This document shows, piece after piece, positions 8,243 through 16,170 of a DNA stretch of 64,000 nt (position 1 is the stretch's first letter; each line of letters opens with the position of its first letter). Source of the stretch: Trueperella bialowiezensis (lineage in GTDB: Bacteria; Actinomycetota; Actinomycetes; Actinomycetales; Actinomycetaceae); contig NZ_LR134476.1 of the NCBI RefSeq assembly GCF_900637955.1, positions 1,302,001-1,366,000 of the forward strand, written 5' to 3'. The notes beneath the pieces were generated by a model. The model searched no databases. It was not told the DNA's origin and saw only the letters and a list, made by a program, of their open reading frames with translations. A program made the position numbers and the translations under genes.

Positions 8243-9253
8243 ATGGCTCATCCACGCCAATCCCGATTCTCACAATTCATGGCGGTTGCACGCCTTATCG
8301 TGTTGGCAGTCATCGCGATCGCACTCGTCAAATTCGCGTTCTTCCCCGGCGAAGACGAGGAAAACAACTCCCTCGACCCCGAGTTTGCGATCCCGCAAAT
8401 GACGATCCTGCCCGAAACGACCACGATCACGAACACCCTCGAACTGACCGGCACGATCCAGCCGAACCCGGCCACGGACGTGCCTGCGACGTCGTCGGGC
8501 GAAGTCTCCACCATTTTCGTCGACGACGGCGTATGGGTCGACGCCGGTGCACCCCTACTAGAACTGCGGAAAGAAATGCCGGGCGACGACGTCGAAACCC
8601 AAGACGAGGAGGGGAACGTTACCATCACCCCCGGCCAGTCGTGGTACCAGTACACGCAGATCAAAGCGCCGGTGGCTGGCCGCGTGAAAATGAATGTGTT
8701 GCGCGGGCAGACGTTCAACATTGGAGATCCGGTAGCCAAACTATCCCCGGACACGTTCTCCGCTCACGCCCAACTCACCCCTGAACTGCTCTACCGGCTT
8801 GCCACTGTGCCGGACACGGCCACGATCACGATCAAGGACGGGCCGGCGCCTTTCGAATGCACGGGCCTGAAGCTGGACACCGGGATCGATAGTCAGCCGA
8901 AAACAGCAGAAGAAACAACCGAGGCGGGGGTTCGGCTCACGTGCACGATTCCCGGCGAACAGCGAGTGTTTGCCGGGCTTGCGATCAGCATGACTGTGAC
9001 GGGCGGCGAGGCGGCTGACGTGCTCGCGCTGCCGGTCTCCGCCGTCGAGGGCCGCTACGGCACCGGCTATGTCTACCTGCCGACCGACGACCCCGAGGCC
9101 CCCGAGAAGCACGAGGTCGTGCTCGGCCTGACTGACGGCGCGATGATCGAAATCAAAGAAGGGCTCGGACCCGACCAGGAAGTCCTCGAATTTACCCCCA
9201 TCAACCGGGACGAGATGCAATGCGACCCGTGGACCGGCGAAGGCTGCATGTAA
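8243..9253 (+). CDS. Membrane-fusion/adaptor subunit of a MacAB-like ABC exporter
   Basis: ATG 8243 is chosen because CAGGAGG lies directly upstream; the frame is open further 5' without a site. The 336-aa product has one N-terminal transmembrane segment (about residues 13-30), then an extracytoplasmic HlyD/MacA-like region: a biotinyl-lipoyl-type beta domain (TGTIQPNPATDVPATSSGEV, VDDGVWVDAGAPLLEL) and a beta-barrel/membrane-proximal domain. The usual long coiled-coil hairpin is replaced by a short acidic insert. It overlaps the ATPase gene by one base (TAATG). Together with the next two genes it forms an exporter of unknown cargo. The 172-bp gap upstream shows no clear promoter or hairpin. 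Confidence 0.8.
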   Translation: MAHPRQSRFSQFMAVARLIVLAVIAIALVKFAFFPGEDEENNSLDPEFAIPQMTILPETTTITNTLELTGTIQPNPATDVPATSSGEVSTIFVDDGVWVDAGAPLLELRKEMPGDDVETQDEEGNVTITPGQSWYQYTQIKAPVAGRVKMNVLRGQTFNIGDPVAKLSPDTFSAHAQLTPELLYRLATVPDTATITIKDGPAPFECTGLKLDTGIDSQPKTAEETTEAGVRLTCTIPGEQRVFAGLAISMTVTGGEAADVLALPVSAVEGRYGTGYVYLPTDDPEAPEKHEVVLGLTDGAMIEIKEGLGPDQEVLEFTPINRDEMQCDPWTGEGCM

Positions 9254-10125
9254 TGAGCCTCGTCGAAATGCGCGCCATCACGCGCACAGTCATCCTCCCC
9301 GACGGCAGCGACCTGCATATTCTGCGCGGCCTCGACCTCACCGTGAATCCGGGCGATCACGTGTCGATCGTGGGGCGCTCGGGCACCGGAAAATCTACGC
9401 TGCTCAACATCATCGGGCTGCTCGATAAGCCAAGCACGGGCGACTACCTTTTTGCCGGGAAGGACGTGACGCGGCTAGGCGATGCGACGGCGGCACGCAT
9501 GCGCGGCGAAAACTTCGGCTTCGTCTTCCAACAATTCAACCTGTTCCCCAGCCGAACCGCAGTAGAAAACGTGGCCGTTCCGCTCCTGTATGCGCAGGGC
9601 AAGAAATTCTGGGACAGAATGAATATCGCCGCCGAGCTACTCGACCGGGTGGGACTTGGCGAACGTCTCGACGAATACCCGCCGCAACTATCCGGCGGTG
9701 AACAACAGCGCATCGCCATCGCGCGAGCCCTCGCGAGGAGTCCACGCGTGATCCTCGCCGATGAACCGACCGGCGCGCTCGACCCCGACACCGGGCGCGA
9801 GATCATGGCCCTCCTCGAAGAAGAAGCACACAAGAACGACGCCGCCCTCATCGTCATCACCCACGACCTCAACGTGGCACGGCGCGCCCAGCGGGTGTAC
9901 CACCTCGCTGACGGCGTGCTCAGCCAGATCGACCACGCCGCGCAGGTGCTCGTGCCCACCGCGCCCGGCGGGCAGGCTGACACCGGCGGGGCGGCTGCAT
10001 CTGGCGAGCTGGATGGAATTGGTGAGCCTGCTGGAACTGGCGAACCGGCTGGACCTAGTGAGCCGGCTGGACCTGGTGAGCCGGCTGGAACCGGAGAGCA
10101 TGCGGGAACGGAGGTGCCATCATGA
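9253..10125 (+). CDS. ABC exporter ATPase (MacB/LolD-like) with repeat tail
   Basis: The start ATG 9253 overlaps the preceding stop. Motifs: Walker A GRSGTGKST, Q-loop FQQFN, signature LSGGEQQR, Walker B VILADEPTGALDPDTG and switch His in ITHDLN. The core (about residues 1-225) is a normal LolD/MacB-type ATPase. The last 50-60 residues are an unusual low-complexity tail made of six-residue repeats of the GEPAGT/P type, encoded by 18-bp tandem repeats (10003-10110). Such tails are not part of the family. It ends overlapping the permease gene (ATGA). Confidence 0.88.
   Translation: MSLVEMRAITRTVILPDGSDLHILRGLDLTVNPGDHVSIVGRSGTGKSTLLNIIGLLDKPSTGDYLFAGKDVTRLGDATAARMRGENFGFVFQQFNLFPSRTAVENVAVPLLYAQGKKFWDRMNIAAELLDRVGLGERLDEYPPQLSGGEQQRIAIARALARSPRVILADEPTGALDPDTGREIMALLEEEAHKNDAALIVITHDLNVARRAQRVYHLADGVLSQIDHAAQVLVPTAPGGQADTGGAAASGELDGIGEPAGTGEPAGPSEPAGPGEPAGTGEHAGTEVPS
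10003..10110 (+). repeat. In-frame 18-bp tandem repeat in ABC ATPase tail
   Basis: Six units of 18 bp run without interruption, e.g. GGCGAACCGGCTGGACCT and GGTGAGCCGGCTGGAACC. Each encodes a GEPAGx hexapeptide. Divergence between units is mostly synonymous or T/P at the last residue. Copy number probably varies between strains (inference from tandem structure). Confidence 0.85.
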
Positions 10126-11453
10126 TCACGTCGATCGTGGGCGCTCTGGTCGAAGCGTGGGAAGAAGTTAAAGTCCAAAAGGCGCGCGTCATCATGTCCC
10201 TCATCGGCGTGGTGGCGGCCGTGACGGCGATGACCACCGTCGTCGCTCTTGGAAACCTCATGGCGCAGGCCGACCGGGAACGGCAAGAACGCTGGGACGG
10301 GCGCAACCTCACCCTGTCAGTCAATGTGGACAAGAAGGTTGACGAATCGGGCGACATGATGGGAAGCATGGAGTTCATGCCGGAGCAGCATTCCGAAAGC
10401 TCCCAGCGCACCCGCCCGCTCGACGAGCCCCTTCCAGACCCGATTGGCGACAGGTTCAAAGCGATCATGGAACGCTTCGATGTCCCGTTCTGGGCGCGCA
10501 GCGTCAGCTTCCCTGCCACATTTAAGGAATTGAACGAAGCCCAAACCCTGGGTACCGTTCACGGGCGGCCAGTAGAACCCGTTGAACAAGGCTACGGATC
10601 CACCCAAGTAGAGGCAGTGGACCCGATGTATGGCACAATCTACCGGCTCAACATGCTGCACGGCCGCTGGCTCACGCCGTCGGACTCCGATCAGGTGGCT
10701 ATCCCGATCGTCATCAACGAAACCTTCTGGAAGACCATCGGCAGCCCGCCCATCGAGCATCCGTTCCTGCTGTCCTCCCAGGGGCAGGTGCCAGCCACCT
10801 ACCGGCTGGTCGGCGTTCTCGACCAGGTCGATCCGTGGGAAGGGCCAGTGGGCTATATCCCCTACGAATCGTGGCTGTGGGCGGCTAACGACACCGGTGG
10901 CATCTATCCAGCGCTGCGCGTGTGGGTTGGAGACAGCGAACCGCTGCAGATGCGCGACGCCCTGGCCGAAAGCATCTCCGCCGCGCTTGGCGGCGAGTAC
11001 GAGGTGTGGATCGGCGGCGGCGAGGCCTTCCACCAGATCGACGAAGCGCAGAGCATCTTACGCAAGGCTGTGTTAGGCATCGGCACGATCGTCATCGCCC
11101 TCGGCGCGCTCGGCTTGCTCAACGTTGCGATCGTGACAGTACGTCAGCGCATCCGCGAGATCGGCATCCGCCGCGCGGTCGGCGCGTCGAGCAAACGAAT
11201 CTTCTTCGCTGTGTTCATGGAGTCCGTCGTGGACACCTTCGTGGCCGGGCTCATCGGCGTCATGATCTCGATCCTCATCATCAGGCTCTTCCCGTGGGAA
11301 AGCGTCAACGTCGTCGTGCAGGACAACCCGGCCTTCCCGATGTCTGCCGCGATCGCCGGCGTCGGGATTGCCACGGCCGTCGGCGCGCTGTGCGGCATCA
11401 TCCCAGCGGTCATGGCCCTGCGCGTCCGTCCCATCGACGCAATCCGCTACTAG
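10122..11453 (+). CDS. MacB/FtsX-type ABC exporter permease
   Basis: The 443-aa product has the MacB plan: an N-terminal membrane segment (about residues 22-45, IMSLIGVVAAVTAMTTVVAL), a large extracytoplasmic domain (about 50-310), then three transmembrane helices containing the FtsX signature RQRIREIGIRRAVGASSKRI and a terminal helix ending ALRVRPIDAIRY. It couples to the ATPase at 9253 and adaptor at 8243 to move a substrate outwards. A weak hairpin AGGGC-TAGC-GCCCT just after the stop (11452-11465) may end the transcript. Confidence 0.88.
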   Translation: MITSIVGALVEAWEEVKVQKARVIMSLIGVVAAVTAMTTVVALGNLMAQADRERQERWDGRNLTLSVNVDKKVDESGDMMGSMEFMPEQHSESSQRTRPLDEPLPDPIGDRFKAIMERFDVPFWARSVSFPATFKELNEAQTLGTVHGRPVEPVEQGYGSTQVEAVDPMYGTIYRLNMLHGRWLTPSDSDQVAIPIVINETFWKTIGSPPIEHPFLLSSQGQVPATYRLVGVLDQVDPWEGPVGYIPYESWLWAANDTGGIYPALRVWVGDSEPLQMRDALAESISAALGGEYEVWIGGGEAFHQIDEAQSILRKAVLGIGTIVIALGALGLLNVAIVTVRQRIREIGIRRAVGASSKRIFFAVFMESVVDTFVAGLIGVMISILIIRLFPWESVNVVVQDNPAFPMSAAIAGVGIATAVGALCGIIPAVMALRVRPIDAIRY

Positions 11454-11465
11454 GGCTAGCGCCCT

Positions 11466-11543
11466 CGCGTTATTGCTTAAATAGCAGTTTTGGCGAGGTT
11501 CGGCGCCCTCGAGTCCGGCAGAACTGCTATATAAGCAGAAACG
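11466..11543. repeat. R2 palindromic repeat, copy A
   Basis: Two small hairpins, TTGCTTAAATAGCA and CTGCTATATAAGCAG, flank the box CCCTCGAGTCCGG. The same pieces recur at 22932-23010, 31839-31878 and 35622-35698. The first 12 bases (CGCGTTATTGCT) are identical in copy C. It fills most of the gap between the exporter operon and the Ltp gene. Function is unknown; it resembles a REP/BIME or a miniature transposable element. Confidence 0.7.
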
Positions 11544-11626
11544 GGGAGATTGGGCGGCTTGGCCGGGCGCGCATTCCTCTACAACATCGTTAAACTGGAA
11601 GGGACACTCAAAGAGTTGGAGGACCC

Positions 11627-12640
11627 GTGACTGACCGCACCGAGGAATTCGCTAGCCCCGAGCCAAACCCTAACGGCAACGGCCATCCTGAGGGGAACGG
11701 CCATCAGCAACAGAGTTTTCCACCGGACACTCAGCCAGACCCTTCACATCGGCGCTTTGCACCGGAACAACAGCACGAAGGCCAACTTGGTGAGGGTCAA
11801 CAGGGGATTCCCCAACCGGGTGATCCGCAACAGGGGAGTCCCTATTCAGGTGCTGCTCCGTACGGCAATTGGCAACAACCAAACTATGCCCAGAACTACG
11901 GCCAGCCGCACAACTACGGGCAGGGCAACTACGGGCAGGGCGATTACTTGCAGAACGTGCAGGGCGGGGCCGCCACGAGTTCGGGAAACAAGAACTGGTG
12001 GGTGATCGTCGTCGGCGTTGTTCTCCTCGTCGGCATTATCGTTGGCGCGATTGCGATACTCAGTGGAAACAACGACGACGCCGAGCCAACGCCAAGCGCA
12101 ACATCAACGCCCCAAGCCATCGGACCTAGCCCGTCGCCAACCTTGACCTCCGGGCCCACGCCGATCCGACCGAGCACGCCCCGAGCACCGGTCGCGGGCA
12201 CCCCAGAAGATTATGACGAGGCGTTAAAGGTTGCTAACGACTATCTCGACGTGGAAGCGCTTTCCCGTAATGACCTCATTGACATGCTCATCTATGACGG
12301 CTTTTCGAAAGAGACGGCCACGTACGTCGTCGAAAACATGGACGCCGACTGGCAAGCGCAAGCAAATCAGATAGCTCAAGAATACATCGACCTCATGGCG
12401 TTCTCAGAAAAGGAACTCTTCGGGCAACTCACCTACGAAGGCGGCGCCGGCTTCACCGAGGAAGAAGCGACGGAAGCTCTGAAGAACATATCTGTTGATT
12501 GGAACGAAGAAGCACTCGAAGCGGCGAAAGACCACCAGAAGTACTTAGATGTGTCGAAGGAAGAAATCTACGACATCCTCATCCACGGAAACGAGTTCAC
12601 ACCCGAACAAGCACAATACGCGATTGACAACCTGCCCTAA
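11627..12640 (+). CDS. Membrane-anchored protein with Ltp (host cell surface-exposed lipoprotein) repeats
   Basis: GTG 11627 follows TTGGAGGA. The 337-aa protein has a cytoplasmic Gln/Gly/Pro-rich N-terminus (about residues 1-120, with YGQ-type repeats), one transmembrane helix (WWVIVVGVVLLVGIIVGAIA, about 125-145), a Pro/Thr linker and three C-terminal Ltp-type repeats of about 45 residues. Each repeat holds an 'A..Y..-..S...L...L...GF....A.YA' pattern (e.g. ALSRNDLIDMLIYDGFSKET, then YVVENM). Ltp domains occur in Gram-positive surface proteins; one phage version blocks superinfection. No lipobox is seen, so it is tail-anchored outward rather than lipidated. Confidence 0.75.
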   Translation: MTDRTEEFASPEPNPNGNGHPEGNGHQQQSFPPDTQPDPSHRRFAPEQQHEGQLGEGQQGIPQPGDPQQGSPYSGAAPYGNWQQPNYAQNYGQPHNYGQGNYGQGDYLQNVQGGAATSSGNKNWWVIVVGVVLLVGIIVGAIAILSGNNDDAEPTPSATSTPQAIGPSPSPTLTSGPTPIRPSTPRAPVAGTPEDYDEALKVANDYLDVEALSRNDLIDMLIYDGFSKETATYVVENMDADWQAQANQIAQEYIDLMAFSEKELFGQLTYEGGAGFTEEEATEALKNISVDWNEEALEAAKDHQKYLDVSKEEIYDILIHGNEFTPEQAQYAIDNLP

Positions 12641-12649
12641 CGAGTTGCC

Positions 12650-13213
12650 CTAACGAGCGTAATTCCCTTCGGAATCGAAATAAAAATATTCGGTGTGCGC
12701 ATACTCGGCGCCGTAAGCTTTCACAGCCGCGATCACAAAGTCGACCAACGGCCAGATACCGAGCGAGATCCACGAACCAATAAACAGCTTGAAAAGGCCG
12801 AGACCCACCTGGCCGCGGATGAAACGATCCGCACCGAATGCGCCAAGAAAGAAGGATGCCAGCCACACGAACAGGTGCTTATTGATCCGCCGCACACCCG
12901 GATACAACATGCCCGGGCTGTATTGGTAGTCGTCGTTCCCGTAGGTGGAGGCGTAATCGTAGTCATACGAGGTTCGGTTATCCGCGTAATCTCGCGAACC
13001 ATAACGGCCAGAACCGTACTGATTACTTGTGCGGTAGTCGTAGTCGCCCCGGTAGGAGCCGCCGTGAGGCTCATCGTACCGGGCGTTGTACGGCGAATCG
13101 TGGTCGTCGTCGAAAGCTCCACGGCGAGGAGGACGCTGAGAGCGCCGATTATCAAAGCTGCTACCAGAAAAGATGTTGCGTGGCTTGTCATCAGGTGGAA
13201 GAAAAGCAGACAT
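12650..13213 (-). CDS. TM2-domain membrane protein
   Basis: The start is ATG 13213 (minus), preceded by GGAGG; upstream in-frame codons lack a ribosome site. The 187-aa protein has an Arg/Tyr/Asp-rich hydrophilic N-terminus of about 105 residues and a C-terminal TM2 domain with two hairpin helices: HLFVWLASFFLGAFGADRFI, then GLGLFKLFIGSWISLGIWPL and VDFVIA. TM2 proteins are small integral membrane proteins of unclear function. The gene converges on the Ltp gene, with only 9 bp between the stops. Confidence 0.82.
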   Translation of the reverse strand: MSAFLPPDDKPRNIFSGSSFDNRRSQRPPRRGAFDDDHDSPYNARYDEPHGGSYRGDYDYRTSNQYGSGRYGSRDYADNRTSYDYDYASTYGNDDYQYSPGMLYPGVRRINKHLFVWLASFFLGAFGADRFIRGQVGLGLFKLFIGSWISLGIWPLVDFVIAAVKAYGAEYAHTEYFYFDSEGNYAR

Positions 13214-13280
13214 GCGTGGCGGCCTCCTCGAAATGTGAGCATGCGGTATGGCTATCGCATCTATCACAAAGCCTACCAAA

Positions 13281-13312
13281 AGCGTGGGGGCGGACATATC
13301 CGCCCCCACGCT
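13281..13312 (-). terminator. Rho-independent terminator of the lipoprotein gene at 13431
   Basis: A perfect 14-bp stem (AGCGTGGGGGCGGA with its complement) closes a 4-nt loop. On the minus strand it is followed by TTTTGG. It lies downstream of the minus-strand lipoprotein gene and upstream of the TM2 gene, separating the two units. Confidence 0.8.
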
Positions 13313-13430
13313 GATAGGTTCACTTGTGACAGGCTGCTACATGCCCGGTGGGTTCGCCAGGCTCCCGGTGACGAATCAGGTACCGGACGGGCTAGCCGCG
13401 TGCCCGGTGGGCTAGCCAGTAACCCAGTGC

Positions 13431-13874
13431 CTAGTTTGACTCCTCCGCGGTTTGCTGGCCATAGCTGGCAATCTCTCCGCCAAGCTCGGCCTGCAATTTC
13501 TCCAGTTCGGCATCTTTGCCGATCACCAGCCAGTTATCACCAACCAGTGCGAGGAACGGTTCCTCGGCCGTCTTCTCAGTGCGGTGAATGTACGCCGTCG
13601 TTGAGCCGTGGTTCGGGAAGACGCCCAGCACGTCGTCGCCGTCGCACGAAATCTGATTCCAGCCAAGCTCCTGAGGCGTTTCACACGCGTAACCTTTGTC
13701 AGTAACGGCAGCCTTCAGCTCGTCAACGTTGTTGTACGTGCCATGCAGCGGCAGTCCGGTAGCCGACGTCGAGCCGGAGGCAGTGTTCGAGGCGTCGGCA
13801 TCCCCAGCCGTATCTGAACAACCCGCGAGGGCAAGAGCAATAATGGCGCCGGCGGCACATAGCTTGTTTTTCAT
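13431..13874 (-). CDS. Small secreted lipoprotein
   Basis: This 147-aa protein begins MKNKLCAAGAIIALALAGCS, a type II signal peptide with lipobox LAGC (Cys about residue 19). The mature part has a Ser/Thr/Ala linker and a small domain with two further cysteines (YACETPQEL and QISCDGDD) that could form a disulfide. The family is not recognised. It is probably monocistronic, ending at the terminator at 13281-13312. Confidence 0.8.
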   Translation of the reverse strand: MKNKLCAAGAIIALALAGCSDTAGDADASNTASGSTSATGLPLHGTYNNVDELKAAVTDKGYACETPQELGWNQISCDGDDVLGVFPNHGSTTAYIHRTEKTAEEPFLALVGDNWLVIGKDAELEKLQAELGGEIASYGQQTAEESN

Positions 13875-14025
13875 AACTCCCTAAATTCTTCCCAGTGCTA
13901 GTGATCGTAGAAAACGCGGCAGTGCGTTCCACGACAAGCAAGAATACTCTGCTTAGCCACGCAATCATAAACAGTGTGCGTGGGCGGCGTAGCTCGGTGT
14001 CGGAGGGTGCGTGTAGGGTGGTGGT

Positions 14026-15006
14026 ATGACCACGAAATTGCCAGCCATGCCATACAAACGCCTCGGATCATCCGGACTACAGGTCTCCCAATTCAGCTTC
14101 GGCTCGTGGGTGACCTTCGGGGGAGCGGTGGACACCGGCGTCGCGAAAGAACAACTGCAGGCCGCAGCTGAAGCCGGCGTGAACTTCTTCGACAACGCGG
14201 AAGGATACGCCAAGGGCAAATCCGAGCAGATCATGGGCGAGGCAATCCGGGAACTCGGCTGGAAACGTCACGAATACGTGATCTCCACCAAGTTTTTCTG
14301 GGGTATTTACGACGACGTTCCGAACATGCACTACACGCTCAACCGCAAATACCTTCTGCAAGCAATTGACGGTTCGCTCGAACGGCTCGGCCTGGATTTC
14401 GTGGACCTCGTATTCTGCCACCGGCCCGATCCGCACACGCCGATCGAGGAAACCGTGTATGCGATGAGCGACATCGTCGAATCCGGCAAGGCGCTGTACT
14501 GGGGGACGTCGGAATGGTCCGCGGACTCGATCCGCGCAGCGTGGGAGATTGCCGACAAGCGCAACCTGCGCAAACCCGTCATGGAACAGCCCGAATACAA
14601 CCTGCTGCACCGCGGGCGCGTCGAGCGTGAATATGCGCGGTTGTACGAAGATGTCGGGCTCGGGCTCACCACATTCAGCCCGCTGGCGGGCGGCATTTTG
14701 ACCGGGAAATATGCCGACGGCGCGCCCGAAGGTTCGCGTGCCACGATCACCGGGCACACACATCTGGCGGACACCGCGAAGCAACATGCTGACCAGGTGC
14801 GTCAGCTGGCGGACATCGCCGCGGAACTCGACGTCACCACAGGGCAGTTGGCTACTGCCTGGGCGGCGTCTAACCCGAACGTGTCCACCGTAATCTTGGG
14901 CGCGTCGTCGGTGACGCAACTGAACGAAAACCTCGGCGCCCTGCACGCACTCGAACGGTTGACCCCGGAAGTCAAAGCTCGGATCGAAGCGATCTTCACG
15001 AAATAG
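14026..15006 (+). CDS. Aldo/keto reductase (Kv-beta/YghZ-like)
   Basis: The 326-aa NADPH-dependent oxidoreductase folds as a TIM barrel. The catalytic tetrad is visible: Asp and Tyr in [14 protein letters not shown] (about residues 50-63), Lys in ISTKFFWG and His in [14 protein letters not shown]. The phrase [12 protein letters not shown] and the C-terminal [18 protein letters not shown] match the potassium-channel beta-subunit/YghZ branch, which reduces aldehydes such as methylglyoxal. It lies 33 bp upstream of the ferrochelatase gene on the same strand, so they may be co-transcribed. Confidence 0.88.
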   Translation: MTTKLPAMPYKRLGSSGLQVSQFSFGSWVTFGGAVDTGVAKEQLQAAAEAGVNFFDNAEGYAKGKSEQIMGEAIRELGWKRHEYVISTKFFWGIYDDVPNMHYTLNRKYLLQAIDGSLERLGLDFVDLVFCHRPDPHTPIEETVYAMSDIVESGKALYWGTSEWSADSIRAAWEIADKRNLRKPVMEQPEYNLLHRGRVEREYARLYEDVGLGLTTFSPLAGGILTGKYADGAPEGSRATITGHTHLADTAKQHADQVRQLADIAAELDVTTGQLATAWAASNPNVSTVILGASSVTQLNENLGALHALERLTPEVKARIEAIFTK

Positions 15007-15039
15007 CATTTTGGGCGATTCCATATAAGATGAGGAATC

Positions 15040-16020
15040 ATGCATGGACACACGCAAACGCCCACGCGAGGCCTCCTCATCGTCAACCTCGGTTCGCCAG
15101 ATAGTACAGACCCCGAGGACGTGCGCACATTCCTGCGCGACTTCCTGTCCGACACGAAAGTGATCGACTTTCCGCCATTCCTGTGGCAGCCGATCCTGCG
15201 CGGAATCGTGCTACGCGTACGGCCCGCGAAATCAGCGGAGCTGTACCGGCAGATCTGGATGGACGAGGGGTCGCCGCTCGTGGTCTACACCAAGCGCCAG
15301 CAAGAGATGCTGGCCGAAGCGCTGCCGGAATGGAACGTCAAATATGCGATGACGTACACGGAACCCTCCATTGCCGAATCGCTAGATGAGATGGCGGCTG
15401 AGGGCGTGACCGATGTGACAGTCGTGCCGCTCTACCCGCAGTGGGCTCCGAGCTCGTCTGGCGCGATTGCCGACCAGGTCCATGATTATTTCCGTAAGAA
15501 CCCGGATAAGCTCCAGTGGCGGATCGTCAAGGCTTGGCCGACCGAGAAAGCATTCATCAACTGGCATGCCGATACGATCGAGCGGGCGCTCGCGGCCCAG
15601 CCTGAATCCGAACGGGCACAACTCGTGGTGTGCAGCTATCACGGCGTGCCCGAACGTAAAGTCCACCGGCCAGCCGGCTACCGCACCGAATGCGAAGCCA
15701 GCACAGCTGCCATCGGCGCGGCCCTGTGCGAACGTGGTATCGACGTGCCGGTGATCTCCACGTTCCAATCGAAATTCGGGCCGGGCAAATGGCTCACGCC
15801 AGCGACCATCGACACGATGGCCAGCTTGCCGGACAAAGGCGTGACCTCGGTCATGTTGGCCACCCCGAGCTTCGTTGCAGACTGCATCGAGACTCTTGAA
15901 GAGCTCGACATCCAAAACCAAGACGCCTTCAAAGAGGCGGGTGGGGTGCGGTACGCGCGGATCCCTCCTATCAATGATGATCCGGCTTTTGTTGACGTGA
16001 TCAAGAAACTCATCGCCTAG
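15040..16020 (+). CDS. hemH: Ferrochelatase
   Basis: A 326-aa chelatase that inserts Fe2+ into a porphyrin. Signatures: GLLIVNLGSPDSTDPEDVRT at the N-terminus, DEGSPLVVYTKRQ, the conserved catalytic-histidine motif CSYHGVPERK (about residue 200) and the acidic motif FVADCIETLEELD (about residue 285). The class is notable: the 'LSDTKVIDFP..LWQPILRGI' block is typical of proteobacterial and lactobacillar enzymes, while actinobacterial coproporphyrin ferrochelatases usually start 'LLLVSFGGPEGP'. No other heme-synthesis gene is present here. It could serve heme synthesis from imported porphyrin or iron handling. It is followed by R1 repeat copy 1, which may end transcription. Confidence 0.88.
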   Translation: MHGHTQTPTRGLLIVNLGSPDSTDPEDVRTFLRDFLSDTKVIDFPPFLWQPILRGIVLRVRPAKSAELYRQIWMDEGSPLVVYTKRQQEMLAEALPEWNVKYAMTYTEPSIAESLDEMAAEGVTDVTVVPLYPQWAPSSSGAIADQVHDYFRKNPDKLQWRIVKAWPTEKAFINWHADTIERALAAQPESERAQLVVCSYHGVPERKVHRPAGYRTECEASTAAIGAALCERGIDVPVISTFQSKFGPGKWLTPATIDTMASLPDKGVTSVMLATPSFVADCIETLEELDIQNQDAFKEAGGVRYARIPPINDDPAFVDVIKKLIA

Positions 16021-16040
16021 AAGGGCGTCGGTGGTTGAGC

Positions 16041-16114
16041 AAAAAGTTGTCGCGATATAGCCGGTGATCTTCGTATATACGAAGATCACCGGCTATAGCG
16101 TGAAAAGTTTCCGG
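16041..16114. repeat. R1 palindromic element, copy 1
   Basis: A nearly perfect inverted repeat built around TATAGCCGGTGATCTTCGTA and its complement, ending GAAAAGTTTCCGG. Related copies lie at 29690-29763, 49338-49410 and 63586-63661, all intergenic. Here it is immediately downstream of hemH and could also act as a terminator-like hairpin. Confidence 0.8.
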
Positions 16115-16170
16115 TGTGCAGGGCTGAGCGCGGGTAAACTGGACATGACTTCGAGCTTAGTGGAGGAAAT

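Noticed and set aside
9253-10125. Repeat tail as evidence that the ATPase is a pseudogene
   Set aside because: The repeats are in frame, all ATPase motifs are intact and the stop overlaps the next gene in the normal way.
14077-15057. 326-codon antisense frame under the aldo/keto reductase gene
   Set aside because: The sense strand encodes an intact catalytic tetrad; the antisense product has no domain features.
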